Origin: Turbatrix aceti
Lineage: Eukaryota > Nematoda > Chromadorea > Rhabditida > Panagrolaimidae
NCBI GenBank assembly: GCA_963969345.1
Contig: OZ017769.1
Coordinates: forward strand, 6,389,725 to 6,453,724
Direction of reading: 5' to 3'
Length of the DNA: 64,000 bases
Below the pieces are notes generated by a model. That model saw only the letters and a list, made by a program, of their open reading frames with translations, searched no databases and had not been told where the DNA came from. This document shows, in pieces, positions 21,880 through 33,713 of the stretch. Position 1 is the stretch's first letter. Each line of letters begins with the position of its first letter. Made by a program: the position numbers and the translations under genes.

Positions 21880-24606
21880 ATGCGACGTGGAAATTTTGGT
21901 CGTCAGGATAACAACGGCAGGGGTCGCCCTCAGCAGAACCGGGGAGGACGTGGCGGCATGAGAGGTGCACGCTACCGGCCTCCACCGCCGCCGCCGGTCG
22001 ACAACTTTGATTACCAACGCTACTTCAGGCAGCTGAACGAGAAGACGCTCGAGCTGCACGACGAGAGTCCCGAGGAAATTCAGCGCGTGGGCAACGTCAT
22101 GAAGAGGGCCATCGCAGCGTCCATCAAGGAGCAAAAGCGGGAGATCATGAGCGCCGTGCTGAGGGTAGATCGCGTCAAATTCAGGTATTCGAGTGAAACC
22201 AAGATGGTCACGATCCGGATCATGCTGCCTGCCAACGACGCGAATATTAGCGCGATTGGGACGGCGTATGACGAAGGCAACACGGCCGCCCTCACTTTCT
22301 TCCCATATGACAGGCCGCAGGGCACTCGGAGCGTCATCATCCCGGTCATTGCCAGCATGTACAGCGATGTCAGCTATACCTGCGTAGTTCTCCTGGAGTG
22401 CCATGCCCAGAAGCTGCTCTCCATTACGGATGTGAAGCGACTCAGCGAGCTCAAGGACGTCTCGTGCCAGATTGCGCCTTACGGTGCGCTCAACAATGTG
22501 AGTGGCTTGATCAGGGTTTCATTGGCTTTGATTCAGGAATCGATTCTGGCTCAGAGCCGAAAATTGTGTATGGGAGTCCATATTTTTTTTAAGTCGAATC
22601 TGAAGAGTCGCGACTTTTTTGAAGAAAATGTACATTTTTGGGGTAAAAATTTTTTTCACTATTTTTATCAATTTTGTGTATTTCTTGTTCAAAATTTATT
22701 AATTCTAGAATTTGCCTACGTTTTTGTATTTTTTGTGTGTTTTCTATAAAAAAATATATTTTTTTTATATAAAAAATATATTTAAAAAAAAATTAAATAA
22801 AAAAAATATTTAAATCAATGAGCAATTTTGGGAATTCAGAACAAACTCAAATTTCAGAACGATCTGTCAAAAGCACGGGACCTCGCGGAAAACATGATTA
22901 TGACACCGGCAGCCGTCATGGCAGTGAGCTCAGACGAGTGTCGGCTGCTCTTCCAGGCCTCCTTCCACCTCAAAGCCGATGTTCCAGAAAGCGCTGAGGA
23001 ATCTGCAGCTTCCGTCCGCAGCGTACTCATTCCATCTTTTCTCACACCCGATCAGCAGGAGGTCGTGCGTGCCGTGCTGAACCCCGAGAACGTCGGCATC
23101 GTCGTCAACGCTCCCGCCGGCGCCGGCAAGACGACGACGATCGTGGAAGCCGTGTTGGCCGTCCACAAATCTCGGCCCGACGATGTGCCCCTGGTCACGT
23201 CGACCACGAATGCGGCAATAATCCACGCTGGGCGAATGCTCATGGAAGGTCGAAAGTCGAATCCGCTTATTTTTTTATCCGCGAGCGCGCGAAAGGCACT
23301 CACCAAGCAGGAAAAGGCTGTGCTCAAGAATTGCACGCTAATGGCGCACTACGAACGCCTGCTAAGCAACGACGAACGAAAGTTGAATTCTTGTGAATTA
23401 GTCATTCTTCGTAAGGCCATTGCCATCGAGCTGAAGATGGAGGAAGAGGTAGAAGCCGCTGAGGAAAAAGCCGACAGCGCGGTAGAGATCTCTGAGAATC
23501 TCGGCGGGAATTTCAATGCCGATGACGAGGTGATACGCCTCGAAGGCTTCGACTACGTGAAAGAGGAGAAGACAAATCGCACGGGCGAGCTGGATACGAT
23601 CAGGGCGGCCATAAATCTCGTGTTTGCACACACCATGCCGAGCGCCGTCATCGCGACCGTTTCCATGACGTTCAGGTACGCTCAGTACTTTGCGCACAAG
23701 ACCAAGACGATTTTCATCGACGAGGCATCCACAGTTGGCCAAATGATTCTACCGGCGCTGCTGACCGCTTTTATATACGTTAGAACGCTGTTTTATGTTT
23801 TTTTTTGGTTTTTAGCGATAACTGGGTTTTTTCAGGTGAGGCAGGTCGTCTTGGTTGGGGATCCCAAGCAACTGGGCACGTACACAAAGGAGATTCCGGA
23901 TTACGCCGTCAAGTTCGGCTTCGAATCCGCGCTCAACGTGCTCATGGCGAACGAGGGCACGGCGGTGAAGACTCTCGTTCTCACGACGAATTTCCGGTCT
24001 CACCCCGATCTTGTTGACATGATCAGACGCGTGGTTTACCTCGAGCTGAACATTGTCCCCTTTAGCACCCATGTAACGAGGTCCGGATTCCCGGTCGAGG
24101 GGGTTCCGGTGCGCTGGATCGATGTCCACGGCCCGGACAAGCTCTACTTCCCGACGTCACGAGTCAACGAGAGCCACACTGCCGCCGCGGCTCAGGTCAT
24201 CGAACTCATCCTGAACAATACCCCTGCCGCGCATACAATCGGCGTCATCTGTCTGTACAGCGGTCAGAAAAAGTCGCTCCTTCGCGCGACCAAAGAACTC
24301 CGAGCGAAGGTTTTTCCACGGCTGGTTGTCGCCTCGGTGGACTCGTTCCAGGGCCGGGAGGCGGATTACGTCATCCTCGTCACAACCCTCGCCGAAGACG
24401 CCACGGACAATACTTTTTTCTCCAAGATGGAGCGCTTCAACGTCGCCCTCACCCGTGCCAGACGGGGCCTCATCGTCATTGCCAGCTCGGACGCTCTTCG
24501 GCACGGCGGTCCCTGGGCCACCCTGCACGACTTCTGCGATGACCGATTCCTCGTCGATAGCATGGAAGCCTTCGTCGATGACGTTAGGGGGGAAGTTCCC
24601 GTTTGA
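21880..24606 (+). CDS. UPF1-like superfamily 1 RNA/DNA helicase with RG-rich N-terminus
   Basis: Exons 21880-22497, 22858-23778 and 23836-24606; about 769 residues. The N-terminus is rich in RG/GR (an RNA-binding type tail) followed by a run of prolines. The helicase core shows Walker A APAGAGKTT (about 23110-23136), motif II DEAS (about 23719-23730), GDPKQLGTYT, NFRSHPDLVD, VDSFQGREADYVIL and NVALTRARRGL, in the order expected for SF1B UPF1/DNA2-type helicases. Which paralog this is cannot be decided; it lacks the UPF1 CH domain. Intron 1 (360 nt) carries a dispersed repeat and a long AT run. Intron 2 (57 nt) is in frame with no stop. The SL-like acceptor is 8 nt before the ATG. A tetraspanin gene follows after 189 bp. 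Confidence 0.85.
22530..22760 (+). repeat. Dispersed repeat family 2, copy b (helicase intron)
   Basis: Within intron 22498-22857. It shares with 16035-16255 the core around ATTAATTCTAGAATTTGCC, then TACG and a T-run, with GATTC/GAGTC motifs at the start. An AT-only stretch of about 80 nt follows (22745-22815). Confidence 0.55.
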
Positions 24607-24795
24607 ATTTTTGATTTACCGTTTTTGCAGCGATTTTGTTTCTGGTCTTGATTTGCAGTTGTGTTTTTGTGATGTTACGCGGTGTTATTTACAATCAACG
24701 GTTCATAAAAATTTCCATGATGGGACTGGGAAAAGGGGCAGAACGGCGCGAGTAATCGTTACGATTGCTAGCTTAACTGTGCTTGCCTTACTACG

Positions 24796-26478
24796 ATGTT
24801 TCCGCCGTGTGTCGAATTCGGCGTCTACGACGCGGACGTGTTGCCGCCCCGTTTCGCCAATGCCAGACCGATTCGGGGTAAGAAGGCGGGAGCCAGTGAA
24901 CGCCTTCTCTCCGACGCGACGCATTACGAGATCGATGAATTTGTGGGTCCCGTCGGGAGTGATTGAGTGTTACGATAATACGCGTTGCAGGAGTACGCAT
25001 TGCACAAACAGACTAGCCGCAGTCTGTGGTACGAGGAGTTTTCGTTGTCCATATTCATTTTGGTTTCTTTTTTCGTCCATCTCATCTACACGTGGCATCT
25101 GTACCGATTCATCAACATAACCAACTACTATTGGGTGAGGGGGGGGGCAAAGTGGGGTCGTTGGATGAACATTTGGGTTTTAGGACTTTGCTGAGAATGT
25201 CAAAAATAACACCTTCATTTGTGAGTTTCTCCCCAAATAAAAATTTGATTACGGTGCCGTTTTTAGCCACAACTTATTCCGAAGAGCTGTTCATCCTCAA
25301 AAACGTGTCCTCCACCTTTTCGCACGCTGTTTATCCCCTCATAGACCTCGGTTTCGGCACGATGTGCTGTGCGTTCGGCCTCGGTCTCTGCATTTTTGGG
25401 TCGTGCATCATGGTCTGGCATCTCAAGAGATCCCAGGAGCTTTTGTTTCTGCATTTTCTGACTTTTGTTATCCTCGTCGTCTCTGCGCTTTCCTACGCAT
25501 ATGGATTCAACGAGCAGGTAAGTTCCCTGGACTGCAACCGACCAAAATGAGGACATTTCAGGTGGCTAGGCTCGGCGACTTCATGAACAGCCTCCACAAC
25601 GCGTCTCTCGGCATCCCAGTCGAGCTGCCAACGCTTAACTACAACTTTTCGCGCAAATTGTCGGACTACGAGTTCAAAAACGACTGCTGCGGGTGGGACA
25701 GTCCAATAAACTACTGGCAGCCTACGGGATTCTACAACAATAGCTGGTTCTTCCAATGCGTAGATGATAGATCAGATATCTTGACTGCCGACGTACGAGT
25801 GTGTATCGTGCCATATTCATGCCACAAGGCATTGGGGCGCTTTTACGGTGATTTTGTCAAACCACCTAAGATACACGCTGACAAGGTACCATACGTGAGT
25901 TTCGTTTCCTTCGCGATTATTTTGCGTAAAATTATGGTTTTAGATAAACTGGTACGACAAATACAAAGGTTTTGTCATGAAAGGGAAGCTTAGTGCTTTT
26001 TTCACGCAGCCCTATGGATGTGACAATACGGTAGGTTGGATCTGTGCGGGACCGGGTCCGGAATAATTATTGTTAACTAAGCCAGTGTGGGTTTCTGCAG
26101 ATAATCAATCCAGTCTACTTTATCGTTCCCTGCCTAGTCATGGACGTGTTTACCTGCCTCATGTCCCTGTACATTATCCTCAAGGTGACCATCAAATTCA
26201 AATTCTGCTGCCGAAGGAAGGACGGGGCGCTCGACCACATCTATGCGAGCCTCACGCATTCCCGCGAAATGAACAGGTTCATCGCCGAGGAGAGAAACCA
26301 AGATCTTACTCCGGAGGAACGAGCAACCCTCGTGCACACTACGCCTCTGCGCACCAAGGACGAAGGCATTCTCATCAACAAAAGCACACCGAGGAAGGCT
26401 TCTTTAAAAGTGGTGCCTGGGGAAATGGGGAAACCCGCACCTACCCAATCTGTATCGATGAAAAAATCTACCTGGTAG
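24796..26478 (+). CDS. Divergent tetraspanin
   Basis: Four-pass membrane organiser protein, 458 residues. Exons 24796-24942, 24991-25134, 25184-25220, 25267-25517, 25562-25894, 25944-26030 and 26101-26478; every junction keeps phase. Four hydrophobic segments are visible: SIFILVSFFVHLIYTW; TMCCAFGLGLCIFGSCIM; LLFLHFLTFVILVVSALSYA; and YFIVPCLVMDVFTCLMSLYI. The large extracellular loop between the third and fourth contains the hallmark CCG (NDCCGW) plus further cysteines. It is longer than usual: about 60 residues precede the first helix and a basic, Lys/Thr-rich tail of about 95 residues follows the last. An in-frame TAG at 24769-24771 supports this start. AATAAA is at 26481-26486. It lies 189 bp after the helicase, with TTTTTGCAG acceptors between them. 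Confidence 0.8.
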
Positions 26479-27060
26479 CCAATAAAGAGTGATAACGGAT
26501 TCAGTGTGGAGTACAAAAACGAGTAACGATCTGGCAAACAGGCTTTCAAGCAACTCGGCACATGATATTGAAAATCTCGACATACTGCTTTCGTAGTTCA
26601 ACGCCCAAAGCACTTTTAGAGCGTTCTATACTGTTATTCCGGTTCCCTTCAATTCCATAACGACAATCTATCGATAATTCCTTTTGTTTGACATCAACGT
26701 CGCAAATAAGAAAAACGCGCACGCTCTGCGTGCTCAATTCGACCTCGGATACTCTCGGGGCGAAAAAAAACATGATTATTGTAGGCCAATGAAAACTCGC
26801 ACTGCATTTTTCTTTTTCGTCGATTTGTGGGATTTTTTACGTTCTTGTCACTGTTTTTCGTTATTTTTGTGTGTAAGGTATGTTATTGCATCTAGGATAC
26901 TTTGCCTGTAGTTATATTGACCAATTTTGACGATGTAAAGCGTGCGTGGCGCCTTGTGCGTTTGTTTTTATATATCGGTTTTGACTTTTATGGTTTTTGC
27001 TTTTCCTCTCGTGGCTTTTCTTTCGTGCTTTTTCTTATTGGATTGTGTTTTCAGGTAAGT

Positions 27061-28111
27061 ATGGCGGAACAATATTCGCTCAAGCTCGTCGGGCAACTCA
27101 AGGCTCACAACAACTGGGTTACCCAGATTGCCACATCGCCGGAAAACCCAAACATCGTTGTTTCGGCTTCACGCGGTTTGTTTGCTATTTAATGATTAAA
27201 AAAAATATTTTACCTGTGTTTTGCAGACAAGTCCATCATTGTCTGGGGTCTTGAGAACAACCTTGACTCAACTGTTACGGGCAAGGCTTTGAAGTCGCTT
27301 CGTGGTCACTCGCACTTCGTCTCCGACGTTGTTCTGTCCTCGGATGGCCAGTTCGCTCTCTCTGGTTCCTGGGACAAGTCCCTTCGTTTGTGGGATCTGA
27401 ACGCGTGGGTTTTTTTGCGATTTGTTGGTTTTTGTGATTATTTATCGATTTTTTAGGGGTGTTGCCACTCGTCGTTTCCACGGACACGATGGCGATGTTC
27501 TCTCCGTCGCTTTCTCTGCTGATTACCGTCAGATCGTCTCCGGCTCTCGCGATCGCACCATCAAGCTCTGGAATACTCTTGCTCAGTGCAAGCACACCAT
27601 CGTCGAAGACTGCCACACCGACTGGGTCTCGACTGTGCGCTTCTCGCCTTCCACCACGAACCCGGCTATCATCTCGGGTGGTTGGGATCGCGTCGTCAAG
27701 GTCTGGAACCTCTCCAACTGCCGTCTGAAGACCAACCACATCGGTCACACCGGCTACATCAACAACGTCACTGTCTCGCCTGACGGTTCTCTCTGCTCCT
27801 CCGGTGGCAAGGACGGCAAGGCCATGCTTTGGGATCTCAATGATGGCAAGCACTTGTACACCCTTGATGGCAACGAAATCATCAATGCTCTGTCGTTCTC
27901 CCCCAACCGCTACTGGCTTTGCGCCGCTGTTGGCAGCTCGATCAAGATCTGGGACCTTGACAGCAAGACCGATGTCGATGAGCTCAAGCTCGACGTCACC
28001 ACCAAGAAGTCGCCCATCTGCACGTCGCTCGCATGGTCCAACGACGGTGTTACCCTCTTCGCCGGCTACACCGACAACGTCATCCGCGTCTGGCGTGTCG
28101 ACAAGTCGTAA
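27061..28111 (+). CDS. rack-1: Receptor for activated C kinase 1 (RACK1), ribosomal WD40 protein
   Basis: Seven-bladed beta-propeller bound to the 40S ribosome head, scaffolding kinases and translation control. Exons 27061-27175, 27227-27404 and 27457-28111; 315 residues against about 317 in the family. Repeated GH...WD units ([10 protein letters not shown]...[23 protein letters not shown]...[26 protein letters not shown]) and the motifs TLAQCKHTI and [12 protein letters not shown] are diagnostic. Strong codon bias toward C-ending codons suggests high expression. The ATG is directly preceded by TTTTCAG then GTAAGT, an unusual acceptor-donor juxtaposition. PPIL1 starts 218 bp downstream on the same strand. 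Confidence 0.97.
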
Positions 28112-28329
28112 TTCCCGACTGGCTGTTTTTGTTATGGTCGTTATTGTCAATTGTCTTTTGTTTGGTTAAATAAGAGTGTTAATCTCGTAAATCGAGGGAT
28201 GGGGTGTCAGGTAAGGGTAGACACGATTCTCCGAACTTGTATCTCTTCGGACACAATGCCAAGTTTTTTGGTGCATTTTGGCGCGAGTAAAAAAAGGTGG
28301 CGTTTTTTTGCAGAAAAAGTCATCCAGAA

Positions 28330-28875
28330 ATGGAACGTCCGCCGTTTGTCCTCTTCGAAACATCGTAAGACGAGTTTTTTCGAAAACGGGGAGGGGAGTT
28401 AGAGTAAATTTTTAGAATGGGCAAATTTGTGCTTGAACTGTACTGGGATCACGCGCCAAAAACCTGTCGGAACTTCTCAGAGCTCGCGAGGAAAGGCTAC
28501 TACGACCAGACGATTTTCCACCGCGTTATCCGGGAATTCATGATCCAGGGCGGCGACCCAACAGGCACTGGGCGAGGCGGATCGTCCATCTACGGCAAAC
28601 AGTTCGAAGACGAAATCGACGGCCGTCTCAAACATACGGGCGCCGGCGTCCTGTCGATGGCCAATTCGGGACCCAATACGAATGGCTCGCAATTCTTCAT
28701 CACGCTCGCGCCCACGCAGCACCTCGACGGCAAGCACACCGTCTTTGGACGCGTCAACGCCGGCATGAAGGTCATACAACGGATCGGTGCCGTTGATACG
28801 GATGGCGGCGATCGTCCGACGATGCCCATCAAGGTGATCCGCGCCGTTCCCACCGAAGAAGGCCTCGTGCCTTGA
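28330..28875 (+). CDS. ppil-1: Spliceosomal peptidyl-prolyl isomerase PPIL1
   Basis: Cyclophilin that binds SKIP in the activated spliceosome. Two exons, 28330-28364 and 28416-28875, 164 residues (human PPIL1 166). The 35-nt first exon gives [12 protein letters not shown], matching the family's N-terminal strand before SMG; the ATG at 28417 is internal. Catalytic features are [14 protein letters not shown] and [10 protein letters not shown]. The cyclosporin-binding tryptophan of typical cyclophilins (QWLDGKH) is histidine here (QHLDGKH), so drug binding is probably weak. A TTTTTTTGCAG acceptor ends at 28314, and RACK1 ends 218 bp upstream, which suggests a trans-spliced downstream operon gene. 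Its 3' end faces that of POLR3F, 132 bp away. Confidence 0.93.
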
Positions 28876-29007
28876 CCTGACCGATCTCTGTCCAACTTTC
28901 CACTTGTTTGCTTTTGAAAATGAACTCTGATTACTTAGAACCGTTGAAAACCCGACTGGAAAACGTCAAAATCAACAAAAATGTGGGAGAAAGTGAAACT
29001 GAGAAAG

Positions 29008-30018
29008 TCAGAAGTCACTGTCGTACTCGAGGTCGTCCATGCCGTCCTCGGCGTCCCCGCGTACGGCAAGCTTGGCCTGGTCGATGTACTGGCAGGTCTC
29101 GGGGGAAATCTTGTACCCGGGCTTGCAGTCGTTTCTCACGGGGCAGAAAGCGCAGATGCAGAAGGCAGAACCGTCGGCTGCGGACGACAGAGGCCGGAAG
29201 CGGTAGAAGCCTTCCTGCGCGGATTTGAACACCCGGTTGCGCTTGTAGGCGAGTTCCATGATGGCGAGGACGTCCTCTTCGCTGAAGGCCACGGTGCAGA
29301 GGTTTTTCTCCCGAATGTACTGGGCTACCTCCGAGACGTGGGCGAACGAAGCCTCGATGCTGGACAGCTTGGTCTGATTCTCGGCGAAAGCCTGCTTTTG
29401 GCGCCGCTGAAAAAAAGTCGTAAAAGACATAAAATCCAAAATCAGCGTTACCAGTAAAAACGCGACGCTGACATTGATAAGGGTCTGTACGAAGCTCGTA
29501 TCCACCTCCTGGTTCTGGTAGAAGATGCCGCCTCCTACGCTCTCGTCCGCCTCGAGATTGTACAGAATGTAGCACTTTCGGGTCGTGCCGACGGCTTTGA
29601 TGGCCTTGACCATCTTGCCCTTCTCCAGGGACTTTAGCACCCGCTTCATCTGGCTCTCCGTCAGCCCGGAGCGATCTCGGATGTCCTTGATCCAGATTCC
29701 CTTCGTTCCGGCTTCTTCGATGAGCGAGAACACCTGAAAATTTAAATTTAACGGTGTGAAAAACCAAAAAATCTAATAAAAACGCACAAGTTGCTCCTCG
29801 GGCGAAGAGTTGCTCAAAGTCGTCCCTTTCGTCAGGCGAAGCAGAAACTCCTTAGGCCGGCCGGTGGCGACCATTTCGACAACCTTGTTGCCGAGCAGCT
29901 TGTTGACGGCATCGCTAATCGCAGTCCCAGGCAGGAGAGTCTTCAAATCTGTGTTCAGAATGCCTTCCGGGTTCCGCCGGAGAGCTGCTATGATTTTGTC
30001 ATCTGCGGACTCGGTCAT
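29008..30018 (-). CDS. rpc-6: RNA polymerase III subunit RPC6 (POLR3F/RPC34)
   Basis: Subunit of the Pol III subcomplex that opens the promoter and contacts TFIIIB. Exons from 30018: 29788-30018, 29452-29733 and 29008-29406; 303 residues (human 316). Tandem winged helices are visible (VFSLIEEAGTKGIWIKDIRDRSGLTESQMKRVLKSLE). A conserved C-terminal cysteine cluster (CICAFCPVRNDC ... SPETC) fits the iron-sulphur site of this subunit. The 45-nt intron 29407-29451 is in frame and stop-free; without removal it would add a hydrophobic 15-residue insert not seen in the family. HSF starts divergently 1.1 kb away. Confidence 0.9.
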
Positions 30019-31124
30019 TGTCGAGATCCGGAGCAGTCAAATAGTCAATAAATGATCGAATATGAGGAGGAAAACTGGCTCTGTACTCGAAAAAAGACAA
30101 GTATTTGATGCGGAAACCAGAAAAACCGCAGCAAGAGAAGTCTCACCACGATTTTTGCGAGTGTCAAACAATAGTGTCCCCCATATCCTATGCATTGTCC
30201 TTGTGTTCCTCACACCGCACCGGGCGAACGACCAGACCAACCAGGCTGGCGTAGCTTTCCCTCTGGCGGCTGCAGCCTCTGGACGCACGCTGTAATGGTT
30301 CTGTCATCGTCGTTCCTTTACCGCGCGACACGGACGCACGCCATTTGCACACCAACAACCATTACCCCAGTCGTCAGTTTTTCTTTCCTAGTGCTATCAA
30401 GTGATTTCGATTATTTTTCGCGCATTTCGGTCCTTGTAAGATTTTTAAGCGGCTTTGTCGTATAATAGACGATTTCCGAAGCGGCCAGTGTTTTTGTATC
30501 TTTTGGTAGTATCCGGCTCGCTGGATTGGGCTCGCCGAATTATGCTTGTTTTTTTTGTCGACGATGAATGAAAACAAGCATCACGACAGCCGCAGCCGGA
30601 GCGAAACAGGCACAGCTGTCCTGCCTATTCCTGAGTACTTACCAATTCCCGAAAACTGTGTATTAGCCCACCCACCCACACAGCCGGGTTATTCCATGAC
30701 CATGGCAACTAATCACATTGATGTCTGAAGAGTCTAAAGACTGCAGATTATATATGTATGTTTCTCTCTGAGACAAAAACGACATATTGGCGCTCTTCAC
30801 TGGTCGTGAATTTGAATCTTGCGTGTTTGTCGACTCTACCCAACTCGTTCGCAGTTCAGGAGAACTGCGATGCTCCTCTCACAAGGCCAAACAACGCCTT
30901 CGCTTACCGTTTTTATGTCACTAACGAAATCTTGTTTGTGTTTTCTTTGCTCTCATTGATTTTTTGATTTTTTTACTTTTTTGTTGTTTTTCTTGTCGTG
31001 ATTCATTCACCGCGATATACGTACTATCGTTTGTCGACTGATAAGACGGGAGGGCTCACTCATAACTTTGCTTACGTACCTTTTTTTTAGGGTAGCAACC
31101 ACAGGTTCGCCGTCAGCAGCAGCA
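30019..31124. promoter_or_regulatory. Divergent region between POLR3F and heat shock factor
   Basis: About 1.1 kb holding both promoters and probably a 5' untranslated part of HSF; a T-rich acceptor TTTTTTTTAG ends at 31090, 34 nt before the HSF ATG. No clear heat shock element (three alternating GAA units) was recognised. No ORF here is supportable. Confidence 0.4.
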
Positions 31125-32644
31125 ATGTCGTCCGCTATCAACATTGACAACCTCAAAGGCCTTCCACTTTTCCTCGTAAAGCTCCTCAAGATGCTCAACG
31201 ACCCGGCTCTCTACGAAGTCATTCGCTGGGATGCTGTGAGTATTTTTGCACTTTTGGACTGGAAATGGAATCAATCAATCATTTTTATGGTTTTTCAGAA
31301 TAATGAGAGCTTCCATATCGTGGACACCACCGTGTTTTCAGACGACGTATTGCCCAAGTACTTCAAGCACCGTAACCTGAACAGTTTTGTGCGACAACTC
31401 AATTTTTGTATGTTTTTTTGGGGTTTTTTTGTTTTTTTTCTGAGATTTTAGTTTTTTTGTTGCAGACGGATTTCGAAAACGCACGACACCGGAACGCTCT
31501 ACGCTCTGGAACGTGGACTCACCGGTCGATGACCTCCACTTCATGCACCCGAAGTTCATCAAGCATCGCCCTGACCTGATGTACGAGATCAAGCGTCAGA
31601 CGAACCCAACCAAGAAGTTGACGACTCCCGCGGTTTCTGCGACCAACGCCGCAGTCAAAGGAGAGTTCGGCAGCGCCGTGAAAGATCTTGATGCTACTTC
31701 AGACGAAATTGCGCGTCTGAGGAGGGAGATGAATGAAATGAAGATCCACAACGCAAAACTTCGAACTGATTACGAAAATCTTCATTCGTATGTTTTTATC
31801 GTTTTTTTGGGCCTAAAAAGACCATTCTCTTTTTTTCAGTGATCACAACACGCTGTGGCACGAAGTGCGTATTCTGCGCGAGACCAACACCCGGCAAAAC
31901 GAGTGCTTTACGAGTCTGATGCATTTCCTCTCTCAAATCATCCAACAACCGAACAAGAAGGTCAACCGTCGAATTCGACCGATTGCCGACAACATGGGCA
32001 ACGAAAACTCGGTCATGACACTCCGAGCAAGCCAGGACATCCTCGGGCACATCCATCAGCGCTTCATCGAGGGCATGAAGATCACCCAGCAGAGCGTGTT
32101 TGACAGCGCTGAGGACGACGGCGTGTCTACGATGTACTACGACGATGGCGAGTACCAGTACCTGGACGAGAGCGGAAACCCGGTCGACGCCTGCGAAGAC
32201 TCGATGCAGCCCTGCTCGCTGGTGACAACGACCGCGGCCGTCGTGCACGAGCACAAGCCTCTGCGGCCCTCGATCACGGCTTCTGCCGAACCCCAGCCTC
32301 AGAACCAGGTCAAGCCGTATCACCAGGGCAGACAGGCTGTGAATCTGGCCTCCAGAACGCCGGCTGGCTCGTCTATGTCGCCGTTCCGGTCTCATTCGGC
32401 GTCGAACAGCAACAACCTGCGACTGCCTTCGACGTCCAGTGGACTGATGCTGTCGTCTTCCGTCGAGGCGCCCGAAACCGAGCTCGCATTCGACCCACCG
32501 ATGAGTTTCGACAACAACGATGTTGCGTTCGACGACGATTTCATGAACTTCATCAACGGAGACCCCTCGTCCAACTACTATCACGACGAAAACTGGTCAG
32601 CCCACCTGGCTCCCGAACACACGGCAGCCACCAGGCTGATGTGA
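31125..32644 (+). CDS. hsf-1: Heat shock transcription factor
   Basis: Master activator of chaperone genes, binding GAA repeats as a trimer. Exons 31125-31235, 31299-31407, 31466-31787 and 31840-32644; 448 residues. The HSF DNA-binding domain spans about residues 13-117, with recognition helix FKHRNLNSFVRQLNFYGFRK and wing residues. A heptad-rich HR-A/B trimerisation coil lies around 145-215. The C-terminal half is Ser/Pro-rich with acidic, aromatic patches (DDDFMNFINGD) like a transactivation region. All splice phases close. TGA is at 32642-32644, followed by a possible intron in the 3' UTR near 32677-32730, and AATAAA at 33037-33042. Confidence 0.94.
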
Positions 32645-33713
32645 GCCTGGCTCCGATGACAAGTGAGAACTTTGAGGTGAGCTCTTTTTTTTATGTAAGA
32701 ATTTGAAAACGACCCTCGTTATTTTTTTAGGTTTCACTTGGGTGTTTATTCGAAATCAGCATTGCTCAATAACCGTTATGGCTACGACACGTTGTCTGCC
32801 GTAAGCGAAGAATTGTTTTATCACGTCGCCAGGTAGCTGTAACACTGGTTGGATTCGCGCAAAATATTGGTATCGCCTCCAATTTGTTTTTCTATGGTTG
32901 GCACGTCGTTTTTTTCTCTTTCTTTATCGTTGTTGCTGCTGTACCGCGTTGCTGGCCGTCTCCTTCGCGCGTGCCCGTGACTTGTTTTTCTGATACGGAC
33001 CGGGCCGTTGGAGCGTTGAGACGGGAGCAGGTTGTTAATAAAATCACTGACTTTAGCGTTTTGGGACACGAACAGGGTCGGGCGAACGTTTGTTTGCAAA
33101 CAAATTTGATTTTTTCGGTTTGCGAACTGATTTTTCTAAAGAAAAGTTAATCGCGAATAATTTTTTTAATTTTTAATTTTCCAAACGAACAAAAATAGGG
33201 TAAATTTATGTTATTTGACAAAAAAAATGGCAAATAAAATTTATCATCAACTTTTGACACGAAAGTATAGGAAAACTGTTATCCAAAACGAGAAAACACA
33301 AAGGACCCAATTTTTTTTTGTTTTTTTACTCGGAGGAACAAAATTTTACACCGTTGATAAAAAATCTGTTTGTGTTCGTTCGCGAACAAAAAAACGGTTG
33401 TTTACCCATTTCTGGACACAAAACGCATGGCAAAAACTTAGTTAAATTTATAACAACCTTGATGACATAGAATCAGTAAAAACAATGAGGACAATGGGTG
33501 TGGCTGAATATGTACGATACATGGTAGGCAAGTCGGTCTCGAGACAGAGGAGGGCAAGTTGAGAAACCCGACAGGAGTAGTCTCGGAGTCGATGGCAACG
33601 ATTGGCACATGCGGGAGGGGGGCAGGGGTGAACCGGGGGTCACATGACTACTGTACAACAGGCGGAGGGAGGGATGGATGGGGGAAAGGAGCAACTGGCC
33701 TGCAGATCGCAAA
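32645..33713. other. Spacer between HSF and the SEA-domain gene
   Basis: Holds the 3' UTR of HSF, part of the 3' UTR of the minus-strand SEA gene and one copy of repeat family 1 (33332-33407). No additional gene was recognised. Confidence 0.5.
33332..33407 (-). repeat. Dispersed repeat family 1, copy c
   Basis: Short inverted relative of 11486-11620: GGAGGAACAAAATTTTA, then TTCGTTCGCGAAC, then an A-run and CGGTTGTTTACCC. A further TTTGTTTGCAAACAAA palindromic block lies upstream near 33088-33103. Confidence 0.5.
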
